A stretch of 41,799 nucleotides of DNA. Origin: an uncultured Muribaculaceae bacterium (GTDB lineage: Bacteria; Bacteroidota; Bacteroidia; Bacteroidales; Muribaculaceae). Location of the stretch: positions 1-41,799 of the forward strand of contig CAJUFH010000020.1 of the NCBI GenBank assembly GCA_910585755.1, given 5' to 3'. Below are positions 1-7,837 of this stretch, piece after piece; positions within the stretch are counted from its first letter, which is position 1; each line of letters begins with the position of its first letter. The notes beneath the pieces are model-generated. The model was given only the letters and a program-made list of their open reading frames with translations, made no database searches and was not told the DNA's origin. Both the position numbers and the translations under genes were made by a program.

Positions 1-1
1 A

Positions 2-688
2 GTTGTTGTGTTTATAATACTGTTGATGGTGGGCTTCATCTTCCTGGTGAAGCTCACCTATCACGGTCTCGTCGGGAAAATAGCGTTATGCGCCCTGGGA
101 GCGCTCTTCGTAGCATTCTCGACAGACATTGCCGCATCCCAGTCGAAAACCCAGATTGACACCTGGCTCTCCTCCCCTGACCTGATGCTTGACGCCGCGG
201 TTCTGCTCACAATAGATGTCGCCGCACAACTCGGGTTCTGCTTCCTCATGGCCCGACAGTTTGAAAAGCCGCTGCGCCGATGGAGCCACATCCTTTTAGT
301 AGCGCTACTATGGTTTCCGGGCCTGATGATTTTCCCAGCGCTCATCGCACTGCTTACAGAGCTGATATTCTCTATGACAGGCGCTGATTTCGCCACTATC
401 GGTTACGGACTGGCCGGTGCGCTTTTGATTCTCGGCCCCCTGGCGGCAATCGGCTTCAAATGGCTGCTCCCTGAAGACGACATACGCCTTGAACTCATAT
501 TCCTCGCCTCGCTGCTGACAGCCGCTCTCGGCGTCGCGGCTACCGTCAACGGGCGCACGGCCGCCATCGGCACAAACTCAGTCGAATGGGGCGCGCTAGG
601 AACGATTCTCCTGCTTCTGATACTCGGCACCACGGCCGGAATTATGCTTAACATACACCTGACAAATAAAAAAATACGAAAGATATGA
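2..688 (+). CDS. HmuT-like integral membrane protein (5' end possibly cut by window)
   Basis: Polytopic inner-membrane protein with about six hydrophobic segments and a basic C-terminal tail (KKIRKI). The reading frame is open to the left edge, so the true start may lie outside; GTG at 8 is the only start candidate near the edge. Its stop overlaps the ATG of the next gene (ATGA at 685-688), so the three first genes are translationally coupled. The next two encode a TolQ/ExbB-type protein and a DUF2149 protein. That order matches the tail of the Porphyromonas gingivalis hmuYRSTUV haem-uptake operon, where a membrane protein (HmuT) precedes HmuU and HmuV. I recognise no domain in this protein itself; the HmuT call rests on position and topology. 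A CobN-like HmuS would be expected just upstream. Confidence 0.6.
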   Translation, partial: VVVFIILLMVGFIFLVKLTYHGLVGKIALCALGALFVAFSTDIAASQSKTQIDTWLSSPDLMLDAAVLLTIDVAAQLGFCFLMARQFEKPLRRWSHILLVALLWFPGLMIFPALIALLTELIFSMTGADFATIGYGLAGALLILGPLAAIGFKWLLPEDDIRLELIFLASLLTAALGVAATVNGRTAAIGTNSVEWGALGTILLLLILGTTAGIMLNIHLTNKKIRKI

Positions 689-1296
689 ATGTTATATCCA
701 ACATCCTCTACTGGATTTCTACCGGTCTGCTGGTACCGGTAATCGTGCTCCTTATTTTCTTTTTCGCGAGAGCCCTTGTTATGGTCGGGGCGTATTTCGG
801 GCAGTGGAGCCGGGCCCGTAAAAGCTCGGTGCGTCTTGAGGCCGCGGTCAGCTCGCTCGACAAGGGGAATGCCGCCGGAGCCCTTGCGGCGCTCCCTGAA
901 AAGCCGCTCACCCCGGCCGAGGCTTACGGTCGCCGCCTGTTTGAGGCCGCTGGGGACGAGCCGAAACTGAACCTGCTTTTAAGCGACTTCGAGCTGGAGA
1001 CAGAAAAAGAAATATCGACATCCAAGACCCTGACGAAGATGGGCCCGATACTCGGTCTGATGGGTACGCTTATCCCCATGGGTCCCGCGCTGGTCGGCCT
1101 GGCACAAGGCGACATCGCCTCAATGGCTTACAACATGCAGGTGGCTTTCGCCACGACGGTAGTGGGACTGACCGTCAGCGCTATCGGTTTCCTGACCCAG
1201 CAGGGTCGCGAACGACGCGCCGCCGCGGACTTGAGCCGTCTTGAATATATCGCCGACAACCTCTGCCAGACTTCCACTAAAAACAACGCGCTATGA
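685..1296 (+). CDS. hmuU: MotA/TolQ/ExbB proton-channel family protein (HmuU-like)
   Basis: A 203-residue inner-membrane protein. It has an N-terminal membrane helix (about residues 8-32), a cytoplasmic stretch, and the MotA/TolQ/ExbB core from about 105 to 175. The core includes the Gly/Pro-rich MGPILGLMGTLIPMGPAL segment followed by the second conserved helix AFATTVVGLTVSAIGF. Family members form proton channels that energise a partner, as ExbB does for TonB. Here the partner is probably the downstream DUF2149 protein, which stands where ExbD would. Start and stop overlap both neighbours by 4 bp. In the hmu operon such a pair is thought to power haem import or the CobN-like HmuS. Family assignment is firm; the haem role is inferred from gene order. 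Confidence 0.8.
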   Translation: MNVISNILYWISTGLLVPVIVLLIFFFARALVMVGAYFGQWSRARKSSVRLEAAVSSLDKGNAAGALAALPEKPLTPAEAYGRRLFEAAGDEPKLNLLLSDFELETEKEISTSKTLTKMGPILGLMGTLIPMGPALVGLAQGDIASMAYNMQVAFATTVVGLTVSAIGFLTQQGRERRAAADLSRLEYIADNLCQTSTKNNAL

Positions 1297-1637
1297 GACG
1301 TCGCCGCCAATCTTTTCTCAAACGCCGCGGCCGCGAGGACAGCGACCCGATGAGCGTTGTCAGCAACCTGTTTGACGTGGCGATGGTATTCGCCGTAGCG
1401 CTGATGGTGGCTCTCGTAAGCCGCTACAATATGACTGAAATGTTCTCCCAGGAGGATTTCACCATGGTGAAAAACCCGGGGACCGACCAAATGGAAATCA
1501 TTACCAAGGACGGGGAGAAAATCAACCGTTACACCCCCTCCGAAGCAGACGATTCCGACCCCTCGGCAACCCGCGGCGAGCGCGTCGGCACCGCCTACCG
1601 CCTCCCCTCCGGCGACATTATCTATGTCCCCGAATAA
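1293..1637 (+). CDS. hmuV: DUF2149 single-pass membrane protein (HmuV-like, ExbD-position)
   Basis: A 114-residue protein. A basic N-terminus (RRRRQSFLKRRGR) precedes one membrane helix (about 24-42, FDVAMVFAVALMVALVS) and a soluble periplasmic domain with the DUF2149-type run MVKNPGTDQMEII and an acidic tail. Topology and size resemble ExbD/TolR, but the sequence is the DUF2149 family, which accompanies TolQ-like proteins and CobN-like chelatases. The ATG overlaps the stop of the TolQ-like gene (ATGA). It is the last gene of the operon, ending 32 bp before a strong hairpin. Family recognition is good; the HmuV name is by synteny with P. gingivalis. Confidence 0.7.
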   Translation: MRRRRQSFLKRRGREDSDPMSVVSNLFDVAMVFAVALMVALVSRYNMTEMFSQEDFTMVKNPGTDQMEIITKDGEKINRYTPSEADDSDPSATRGERVGTAYRLPSGDIIYVPE

Positions 1638-1668
1638 ACCATCTAAAAAAATAGGCTTTCTAATAATT

Positions 1669-1711
1669 GTCGGGTGGAGTGAGCCGAAGGCGAACGGCTT
1701 CTCTACCCGAC
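1669..1711. terminator. Compound hairpin between hmuV and lon
   Basis: An outer stem GTCGGGT/ACCCGAC encloses an inner stem GAGCCG/CGGCTT (one G-T pair). It lies between two converging genes and probably stops transcription from both sides. Confidence 0.7.
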
Positions 1712-1737
1712 ATTAATATTTATAAAGCCGATATTGA

Positions 1738-4134
1738 TTATAGCAGCGCCAGATCGGTTACCTCGTTAATTGTAGCGGCATAATGGAAGGTAAGTCCGGT
1801 AAGGTAGCGGGCCGGTATCTCCTCTATGTCGCGGCGGTTGTCGGCGCAAAGTATTATATCGGTAATTCCGGCACGTTTCGCCGCGAGGATTTTCTCCTTA
1901 ATCCCCCCGACGGGGAGCACCTTCCCGCGAAGGGTTATCTCCCCCGTCATCGCCAGGCGCGGACGCACCTTCCGGCCTGTGAAGGCCGACACGATAGAAG
2001 TCACCATGGTTATGCCGGCCGACGGGCCATCTTTGGGAATCGCGCCCTCAGGCACATGGATATGCAGCCGTTCCTCGTCGAAACGCGTCGGGTCGATTCC
2101 ATAGTCTGAAGCGTGGCTGCGGACGTATTGCAACGCGATAACCGCCGATTCCTTCATCACATCGCCAAGATTGCCGGTGAGCGTCAGTCGGTCGCCACCC
2201 TTCGCCTTTGCCAGCGAGCTTTCGACAAAAAGGATTTCGCCTCCGACCGCCGTCCACGCAAGCCCGGTGACAACCCCCGGTATATCGTTCCCTTCGTAGC
2301 GGTCGGCGTGACGCGTTTCAAGTCCGAGAAGCTGGCGTATATCTGCCGCGCTGAGTTCCTTCGGGTAATCCAGCTCGCCGCGCATTTTCCGCAGAATAAC
2401 CTTGCGCACAACCGATGTAACCGCTTTTTCAAGCTGGCGTACACCGCTTTCAGCCGTATAACCCTCAATCAGTTTCTGGATCGCCTCGTCGGTGAAACGG
2501 AGGTCAGCGTCCGTCAGCAGATTCGCTTTCAACTGGCGAGGTATGAGATGGCGCTTCGCGATTACGAGTTTCTCTTCAGCCGAATAGCCCGCTATTTCGA
2601 TAATCTCCATTCGGTCGAGCAACGGCTGGGAGAGGGTCTGAAGCGTGTTCGCGGTAGCAATGAACAGGACATCGGAAAGGTCGAAATCCACATCAACGTA
2701 GTTGTCGTGGAACCGGCAGTTCTGTTCCGGGTCAAGCACCTCGAGGAGGGCCGCCGAGGGATCCCCCTTGAAATCCTGGCCGATTTTGTCTACCTCGTCA
2801 AGCAGCAGCACGGGGTTCGATGAGCCGGAACGGCGGACAGCGTCTATTATACGTCCCGGCATCGCTCCGATATAGGTACGGCGATGGCCGCGGATTTCCG
2901 CCTCGTCGTGCAGTCCGCCGAGCGACACGCGCTGGTATTTGCGTCCGAGCGCCTCGGCAACCGACTCTCCGAGCGAAGTCTTACCTACGCCTGGAGCGCC
3001 GACAAGACACAGAATAGGCGAACGTCCTTCGGGATTGTTCATCATCGCCGCGAGCTGCTCGAGTATGCGCTCCTTCACCTTGTCAAGGCCGAAGTGTTCC
3101 GAGTCGAGAATCTCCTCGGCCCGCGAGAAATCCGTATTCAGAGGAGTTGTAATGCCCCAGGGAAGGTCAAGAAGCGTTTCCAGATAGCCGTAGCCGACGG
3201 CATAGTCGGGATGGGTAGGATTAACGCGCCCAAGCTGGGCCGCTTCCTTGTCGAACCGGGCACGCACAGCCTCGGGCAACGGAAGTTCGGCAGCCCTGCG
3301 GCGCAGTCCCTCGACACCGTCAGCCTCCGAACCGTATAGCTCGGAATGAATTGCGTCCATCTGCTCGCGGAGGAATGCCTCGCGCTGGTTCTTTGTCATC
3401 TCCTCCTGGGCCTTCAGCTTGATGGAATTTGCTATATCCGCCTTTTCCCCGAGCTGACCCAGAAGAGCCAACAGCCTGATGCCGCGCTGCTTCATCCGGT
3501 ACATGCCGAGCATTGCGACCTTCTCTTGCTGCGGGAAAGGGAGCTGGGTCGCCAGATTGTTAATCATCCAGCCGATTGACCGGGACTCCTCGGTAGCCTG
3601 GAACAGCATCGGGTCTTCGAGCCCCTTGTTGGAGAGCTCCTTTACCTGCGCCTTGATGGAGTCACCAAGAACCTTCCACTCCTCGTCTTTATCCCCCGGC
3701 TCCTGTTCCGACAGGGAACGTACGCGGACAGTCAGGTCGCATCCTGCGAAAGCGCTCTGCTCGGCATCGCCAAGAATACGCACGCGGTCAAGTCCGCGCA
3801 CCAGGGCGGTATGCGTGTCGTTCGGAAGGTCGATTACGTCGATAATCTGGGCGAACACCGCATAGGGCGCGACATCTTTCGCCGAACGGGCGTTCCCCGC
3901 TGCGGGATCATTCTGGCAGGCAAGCACCACGAGTTTCTTCTCGTCGACAGCGTAGCGGGCGACCTTCAGCGCCGAGTCGCGCACCAGCTCAATCGGTATC
4001 GTGATTGAAGGGAATAGGACGAGATTGCGCGTGGCGAGCACGGCCACAGCCGACTTGTCGGCATCCTTTACGGTCGGACGGGAGGAGATGTCAATACTCC
4101 CCAGGTTTACTATCTGGCAGTTCTGATGTTCCAT
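1738..4134 (-). CDS. lon: ATP-dependent protease La (Lon)
   Basis: Cytoplasmic hexameric AAA+ serine protease that degrades damaged and regulatory proteins. From the chosen ATG at 4134 it is 798 residues, normal for Lon. An N-terminal substrate-binding domain starts near NLVLFPSITIPIEL. The AAA+ module has Walker A GAPGVGKTS (about 379-387) and Walker B VLLLDEVDKI (about 442-451). The C-terminal protease domain has catalytic Ser705 in KDGPSAG and Lys748 in GGIKEK, 43 residues apart as in E. coli (S679/K722). The frame continues 32 codons upstream to 4230, but that stretch does not look like Lon, and a -7-like box lies at 4154-4161, which would leave the upstream start untranscribed. It is divergent from the EF-G2 gene. 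Confidence 0.97.
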   Translation of the reverse strand: MEHQNCQIVNLGSIDISSRPTVKDADKSAVAVLATRNLVLFPSITIPIELVRDSALKVARYAVDEKKLVVLACQNDPAAGNARSAKDVAPYAVFAQIIDVIDLPNDTHTALVRGLDRVRILGDAEQSAFAGCDLTVRVRSLSEQEPGDKDEEWKVLGDSIKAQVKELSNKGLEDPMLFQATEESRSIGWMINNLATQLPFPQQEKVAMLGMYRMKQRGIRLLALLGQLGEKADIANSIKLKAQEEMTKNQREAFLREQMDAIHSELYGSEADGVEGLRRRAAELPLPEAVRARFDKEAAQLGRVNPTHPDYAVGYGYLETLLDLPWGITTPLNTDFSRAEEILDSEHFGLDKVKERILEQLAAMMNNPEGRSPILCLVGAPGVGKTSLGESVAEALGRKYQRVSLGGLHDEAEIRGHRRTYIGAMPGRIIDAVRRSGSSNPVLLLDEVDKIGQDFKGDPSAALLEVLDPEQNCRFHDNYVDVDFDLSDVLFIATANTLQTLSQPLLDRMEIIEIAGYSAEEKLVIAKRHLIPRQLKANLLTDADLRFTDEAIQKLIEGYTAESGVRQLEKAVTSVVRKVILRKMRGELDYPKELSAADIRQLLGLETRHADRYEGNDIPGVVTGLAWTAVGGEILFVESSLAKAKGGDRLTLTGNLGDVMKESAVIALQYVRSHASDYGIDPTRFDEERLHIHVPEGAIPKDGPSAGITMVTSIVSAFTGRKVRPRLAMTGEITLRGKVLPVGGIKEKILAAKRAGITDIILCADNRRDIEEIPARYLTGLTFHYAATINEVTDLALL

Positions 4135-4153
4135 CTTTTGCGGTTTGCGAGCG

Positions 4154-4161
4154 CGAAGATA
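4154..4161 (-). promoter_or_regulatory. Candidate -7 box of lon
   Basis: Read on the minus strand this is TATCTTCG, one mismatch from the Bacteroidota -7 consensus TAnnTTTG, about 20 nt before the chosen lon ATG. No convincing -33 element is seen. It supports the start at 4134. Confidence 0.4.
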
Positions 4162-4240
4162 CGAAATTTCCGCCATATAATGTGAAGACCCCTTCCGCCC
4201 ATAGACAACTTCGGTAAAAATGTTAAGCAACCGCCGATTT

Positions 4241-4256
4241 TATGTTATGAAACATA
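4241..4256. promoter_or_regulatory. Inverted repeat upstream of EF-G2, candidate activator site
   Basis: TATGTT-ATGA-AACATA is a perfect 6-bp dyad with a 4-bp spacer. It sits about 54 bp before the inferred transcription start of the EF-G2 gene, a usual place for a CRP-family activator. In Bacteroides thetaiotaomicron the EF-G2 gene is activated by the CRP-like regulator Cur. That this dyad is a Cur-type site is inference. Confidence 0.4.
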
Positions 4257-4267
4257 CAGCCGGGGTA

Positions 4268-4296
4268 TTGCCGACTGAGAAATAATGCGTAATTTG
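4268..4296 (+). promoter_or_regulatory. Candidate promoter of the EF-G2 gene
   Basis: TTG at 4268-4270, 19 bp, then TAATTTG at 4290-4296, a near match to TTG...TAnnTTTG lacking one T. A start around 4303 would give a leader of about 65 nt to the ATG at 4370. Confidence 0.4.
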
Positions 4297-4369
4297 CGGG
4301 CAGAAATTTCAATTCAGACCCCGACGCCACACGGCACAGGGGATTCTTACCTTAAATACTCTTTGAAAA

Positions 4370-6526
4370 ATGAAGGTTTACCAGACTAACGAAATCAAAA
4401 ACATCTCCTTGCTCGGTAGCAAGGGATCGGGGAAAACCACACTCGCCGAGGCTATGCTCTACGAGTGTGGGGTCATAAAACGCCGCGGCACAGTCGAGGC
4501 CAAAAACACCGTTTCCGATTACTTCCCTGTTGAAAAGGAGTACGGCTACTCGGTGTTCTCGACAGTGTTTTACGCCGAATTCCTCGGTAAGAAGCTGAAC
4601 GTAATCGACTGTCCGGGAGCCGACGACTTCGTCGGAAACGCCGTGACCGCACTCAACGTCACCGACACCGGCGTCATCGTGATCGACGCGCAGTATGGCG
4701 TCGAAGTCGGAACCCAGAACATCTTCCGCACTACCGCGAAGCTCCGCAAGCCCGTGATTTTCGCTATCAACCAGCTTGACGGCGAAAAGGCTGACTACGA
4801 CAACGCGATACACCAGATGCGCGAGATTTTCGGCCCGAAGGTAGTACCCATCCAGTATCCTCTGAGCTGCGGCCCCGGCTTCAACGCGATGATCGACGTG
4901 CTGCTGATGAAGAAATACTCCTGGGGGCCCGACGGCGGCGTGCCCGTTATCGAGGAGATTCCCGAAGAGGAAAAAGAGAAGGCCCAGGAACTGCACCAGC
5001 AGCTCGTAGAGGCCGCCGCCGAGAACGACGAGACCCTGATGGAGAAATTCTTCGACCAGGGACATCTCACTGAGGACGAAATGCGCGAAGGAATCCGCAA
5101 AGGACTGGTAGACCGTTCGATATACCCCGTGTTCTGCGTATCTGCGCTTAAGGACATGGGCGTGCGCCGCATGATGGAGTTCCTTGGCAACGTCGTTCCC
5201 TTCGTTGAAGATATGCCCGCCCCCGTCGACACCAAGGGGGAGGAAGTTAAGCCTGACAGCAACGGCCCGCTGAGCATCTTCATGTTCAAGACTACCGTGG
5301 AGCCGCACATCGGCGAGGTGCAGTACTTCAAAGTCATGTCCGGCACACTCAATGCCGGTGCCGACCTCGAGAACATTTCCCGCGGCAGCAAGGAGCGCCT
5401 GGCTCAGATTTACTGCGTATGCGGCCAGATCAAGACCCCGGTTGACAAACTCTGTGCGGGAGACATCGGCGCTACCGTCAAGCTCAAGGACGTGCGCACC
5501 GGCAACACCCTTGACGAGAAGGGGTGCGACATACAGTTCGACTTCATAAAATATCCCGCTCCCAAGTTCCAGCGCGCCGTGCGCCCCGTCAACGAGGCCG
5601 ATGCCGAGAAACTCTCCGGCATCCTCAACCGCATGCACGCCGAAGACCCGACATGGATTGTAGAGCAGAGCAAGGAACTGAAACAGACCATCCTCAAAGG
5701 CCAGGGCGAGTTCCACCTCCGCACCCTCAAATGGCGTGTCGAGAACAACGACAAACTCCCCATCATCTTCGAGGAACCGAAGATACCCTATCGCGAGACT
5801 ATCACCAAGGCCGCGCGCGCCGATTACCGCCACAAGAAGCAGTCGGGCGGCGCGGGCCAGTTCGGCGAGGTTCACCTGATTATCGAGCCGTATTCGGAAG
5901 ACGCTCCCCTCCCCGATACCTACCGTTTCGGCAACCAGGAGTACAAGATGAATATCCGCGACACCCAGGAGATACCCCTGGCATGGGGCGGCAAGCTCGT
6001 GGTCCACAACTGTATCGTAGGCGGCGCTATCGACGCGCGTTTCATCCCCGCGATTGTCAAAGGCCTGATGGACCGTATGGAACAGGGTCCGCTGACAGGC
6101 TCCTACGCCCGCGATGTCCGCGTCTGCGTTTACGACGGCAAGATGCACCCCGTTGACTCCAACGAAATCTCCTTCCGTCTGGCCGCCCGCAACGCCTTCT
6201 CCGAAGCGTTCCGCAACGCCAACCCGAAGGTGCTTGAGCCTGTCTACGACGTCGAAGTAACTGCTCCCGACGAAGTGATGGGCGACATAATGAGCGACAT
6301 TCCTTCCCGCCGCGGCATCATAATGGGCTCCGAATCGGAAAGCGGATTCCAGACAATCCAGGCCAAGGTGCCTCTCAAGGAAATGGCCTCCTACTCGACC
6401 GACCTCAGCTCCCTTACCGGAGGCCGCGCGTCCTTCACGATGAAGTTCGCCTCCTACGAGCTCGTTCCTGGCGACGTCCAGGAGAAACTCCTCAAAGAGT
6501 ACGCCGCTAAACAAACCGAAGAATAA
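4370..6526 (+). CDS. fusA2: Elongation factor G paralogue EF-G2
   Basis: A 718-residue translational GTPase-family protein with EF-G architecture: G domain, domain II, then domains III-V. The G1 loop GSKGSGKTT (16-24) is intact. Other motifs diverge from canonical EF-G. Switch I has EYGYSV where RGITI is usual. The G3 motif is DCPGADDF (80-87), with Ala84 replacing the catalytic histidine of DTPGHVDF. G4 is NQLD (134-137) instead of NKxD. This matches the Bacteroides EF-G2 class, described as supporting translocation without detectable GTPase activity and as needed for gut colonisation. It stands alone on the + strand, divergent from lon and followed by a strong hairpin. The housekeeping fusA is expected elsewhere. 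The paralogue call is confident; lack of GTPase here is inferred from the residues. Confidence 0.9.
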   Translation: MKVYQTNEIKNISLLGSKGSGKTTLAEAMLYECGVIKRRGTVEAKNTVSDYFPVEKEYGYSVFSTVFYAEFLGKKLNVIDCPGADDFVGNAVTALNVTDTGVIVIDAQYGVEVGTQNIFRTTAKLRKPVIFAINQLDGEKADYDNAIHQMREIFGPKVVPIQYPLSCGPGFNAMIDVLLMKKYSWGPDGGVPVIEEIPEEEKEKAQELHQQLVEAAAENDETLMEKFFDQGHLTEDEMREGIRKGLVDRSIYPVFCVSALKDMGVRRMMEFLGNVVPFVEDMPAPVDTKGEEVKPDSNGPLSIFMFKTTVEPHIGEVQYFKVMSGTLNAGADLENISRGSKERLAQIYCVCGQIKTPVDKLCAGDIGATVKLKDVRTGNTLDEKGCDIQFDFIKYPAPKFQRAVRPVNEADAEKLSGILNRMHAEDPTWIVEQSKELKQTILKGQGEFHLRTLKWRVENNDKLPIIFEEPKIPYRETITKAARADYRHKKQSGGAGQFGEVHLIIEPYSEDAPLPDTYRFGNQEYKMNIRDTQEIPLAWGGKLVVHNCIVGGAIDARFIPAIVKGLMDRMEQGPLTGSYARDVRVCVYDGKMHPVDSNEISFRLAARNAFSEAFRNANPKVLEPVYDVEVTAPDEVMGDIMSDIPSRRGIIMGSESESGFQTIQAKVPLKEMASYSTDLSSLTGGRASFTMKFASYELVPGDVQEKLLKEYAAKQTEE

Positions 6527-6544
6527 CAGGACTAACCCTATCTC

Positions 6545-6575
6545 GGAGGCCGTGCCGTTCCCTGGCACGGCCTCC
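6545..6575 (+). terminator. Strong hairpin after EF-G2
   Basis: A perfect 12-bp stem GGAGGCCGTGCC/GGCACGGCCTCC with a 7-nt loop, 18 bp past the EF-G2 stop. It has no clear U-run, so it may act partly by stabilising the transcript end. Confidence 0.7.
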
Positions 6576-6582
6576 TTGGCAA

Positions 6583-6607
6583 TATAACGCACGTTTTATG
6601 CGTTATA
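6583..6607. promoter_or_regulatory. Inverted repeat abutting the glycosyltransferase start codon
   Basis: Perfect 9-bp arms TATAACGCA/TGCGTTATA around a 7-nt loop, ending two bases before the ATG at 6609. As RNA it would bury the ribosome-binding region; as DNA it could be an operator. No known family recognised. Confidence 0.45.
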
Positions 6608-6608
6608 G

Positions 6609-7616
6609 ATGAAAATGGATGAGCCACAGGTTTCGCATACGGAAGAACCGCTGGTGTCTGTAATCGTACCGATCCATAACGCCGCGGAATACCTCGGCGG
6701 GGCGCTTGAATCGCTCCGCTCGCAGAGTTACGCACATTTTGAAGCGATTCTCGTAAACGACGGCTCAACGGACGATTCGCCCGCCATTTGCCACCGTTTC
6801 AGCGTAGCTGACAAACGTTTCCGTATCCTGAACCAGCCAAACCTCGGAGTATCCGCGGCCCGCAACGCGGGAATAGACGCGGCGGCCGGGAAATGGATCG
6901 CGTTTCTCGACGCGGACGACCTTCTGTATCCCGAATCCCTGCGCCCTATGCTCAAGGCAGCAGCCCGAAACGACGCGTCAATCGTTGCCGCAAACTATAC
7001 GACCGGTTCCAGGATTTCCGAACCGAAAGGGAGCGGCGGGATTGAATTATTGGCCGCGGACGAGGCAATCCGCATTGGCTTGTATCAGAAGCGCATCCTC
7101 AACAACCCCTGGGGTATGTTGTTCGACGTTAGGCTGTTCCGAGGCGACAATGCTCCCCGGTTCCGCCAGGGCCGGTATGAGGACCTGGACATATTCTACC
7201 GTCTGTTTGAACATGCGGGGCAAATCGCCCTCCTCGACCGCACTGTCTACTTTTACCGCGACAATCCAACGAGCTTCATCAATACCTGGTCTGAAAGCCG
7301 ACTTGACGCATTGGATGTTACAGACCGGATAGTCTCCCACTATGAGGAGCGTTTGTCGCGGCAACCAACGGACACCACTCGCGCTCTTCTTGAAGCCGCC
7401 CTTGACCGCCGTTTCAGCGCACACTACAACATTCTGCTGCTTATGCTGCGGAACAGGTCTATCCCTCCCGGCCAACGCGGCCGTTGCCTTGAGGTCATAC
7501 GACGCCAACGATTGCGAGAACTCACAAATCCGAATGTACGACTGAAAAATAAAATCGGGGCATTGCTTTCATACGGAGGCCTCCCTATCCTAAAACTGAT
7601 GGCAGTCCTACGTTGA
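6609..7616 (+). CDS. Family 2 glycosyltransferase (GT-A fold)
   Basis: A 335-residue GT2 enzyme that would transfer a sugar from a nucleotide-sugar donor to a glycan or lipid acceptor at the cytoplasmic face. Visible motifs are LVSVIVPIHNAAEYL (15-29), NDGSTDDS (50-57), the NLGVSAARNAGID stretch (78-90), and the metal/nucleotide-binding DADD (101-104). A later RYEDLDIFYRL segment resembles the ED acceptor/base region of EpsJ/WcaA-like transferases. The C-terminus is basic with a hydrophobic end (ALLSYGGLPILKLMAVL), which may touch the membrane. ATG at 6609 is used, with ATG 6615 as alternative. It is alone, between a terminator and a repeat element, not in a recognisable capsule locus. Donor and acceptor are unknown. 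Confidence 0.85.
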   Translation: MKMDEPQVSHTEEPLVSVIVPIHNAAEYLGGALESLRSQSYAHFEAILVNDGSTDDSPAICHRFSVADKRFRILNQPNLGVSAARNAGIDAAAGKWIAFLDADDLLYPESLRPMLKAAARNDASIVAANYTTGSRISEPKGSGGIELLAADEAIRIGLYQKRILNNPWGMLFDVRLFRGDNAPRFRQGRYEDLDIFYRLFEHAGQIALLDRTVYFYRDNPTSFINTWSESRLDALDVTDRIVSHYEERLSRQPTDTTRALLEAALDRRFSAHYNILLLMLRNRSIPPGQRGRCLEVIRRQRLRELTNPNVRLKNKIGALLSYGGLPILKLMAVLR

Positions 7617-7652
7617 CGGCCAGTTTGTTTCTGAATTAAAACATCTACTGCT

Positions 7653-7835
7653 AAGTAACTGGTCGAAATTATTTTAATATTTATCCGAGGAAAATTTTTA
7701 GAAGATTTTTCTCGATGAAGAAGGAGTGTAGCGAGCTACACGACTGATGAAGAGAGGAAAAGATTCAAAAATTTTGCCGGAGAAATATTGAAATAATCAG
7801 ACCCGTTAATATAAAATAATTTTGAACAGTTACTT
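7653..7835 (+). repeat. Long palindromic repeat element (MITE-like), full copy
   Basis: A 183-bp AT-rich element with terminal inverted repeats AAGTAACTG...CAGTTACTT and a central stem GTGTAGC-GA-GCTACAC (7726-7741). The arms are complementary along most of their length, but the right arm carries about 20 extra bases, a partial internal duplication. A related 67-bp element with the same ends lies at 36862-36928. No ORF inside. It ends two bases before the start codon at 7838. Non-autonomous element is the likeliest reading; a REP-type or structured-RNA element cannot be excluded. Confidence 0.8.
7817..7824 (+). promoter_or_regulatory. -7 box TAATTTTG inside the repeat
   Basis: An exact match to TAnnTTTG in the right arm of the repeat, 13 bp before the phosphoribosyltransferase ATG. 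The best upstream TTG is 26 bp away, so spacing is poor. It would give a very short leader. Confidence 0.35.
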
Positions 7836-7837
7836 GT

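Noticed and set aside
4135..4230. Upstream extension of lon by 32 codons
   Set aside because: Sequence is not Lon-like and a -7-like box lies within it, so transcription would begin after the upstream ATG.
4352..6592. 746-codon open frame antisense to EF-G2
   Set aside because: It mirrors the codon pattern of the GC-rich EF-G2 gene, has no recognisable domain, and the + strand protein is unmistakable.
7621..7837. CRISPR array or small RNA gene in the 7.6-7.8 kb gap
   Set aside because: No regularly spaced direct repeats; the structure is one long inverted repeat shared with 36862-36928.
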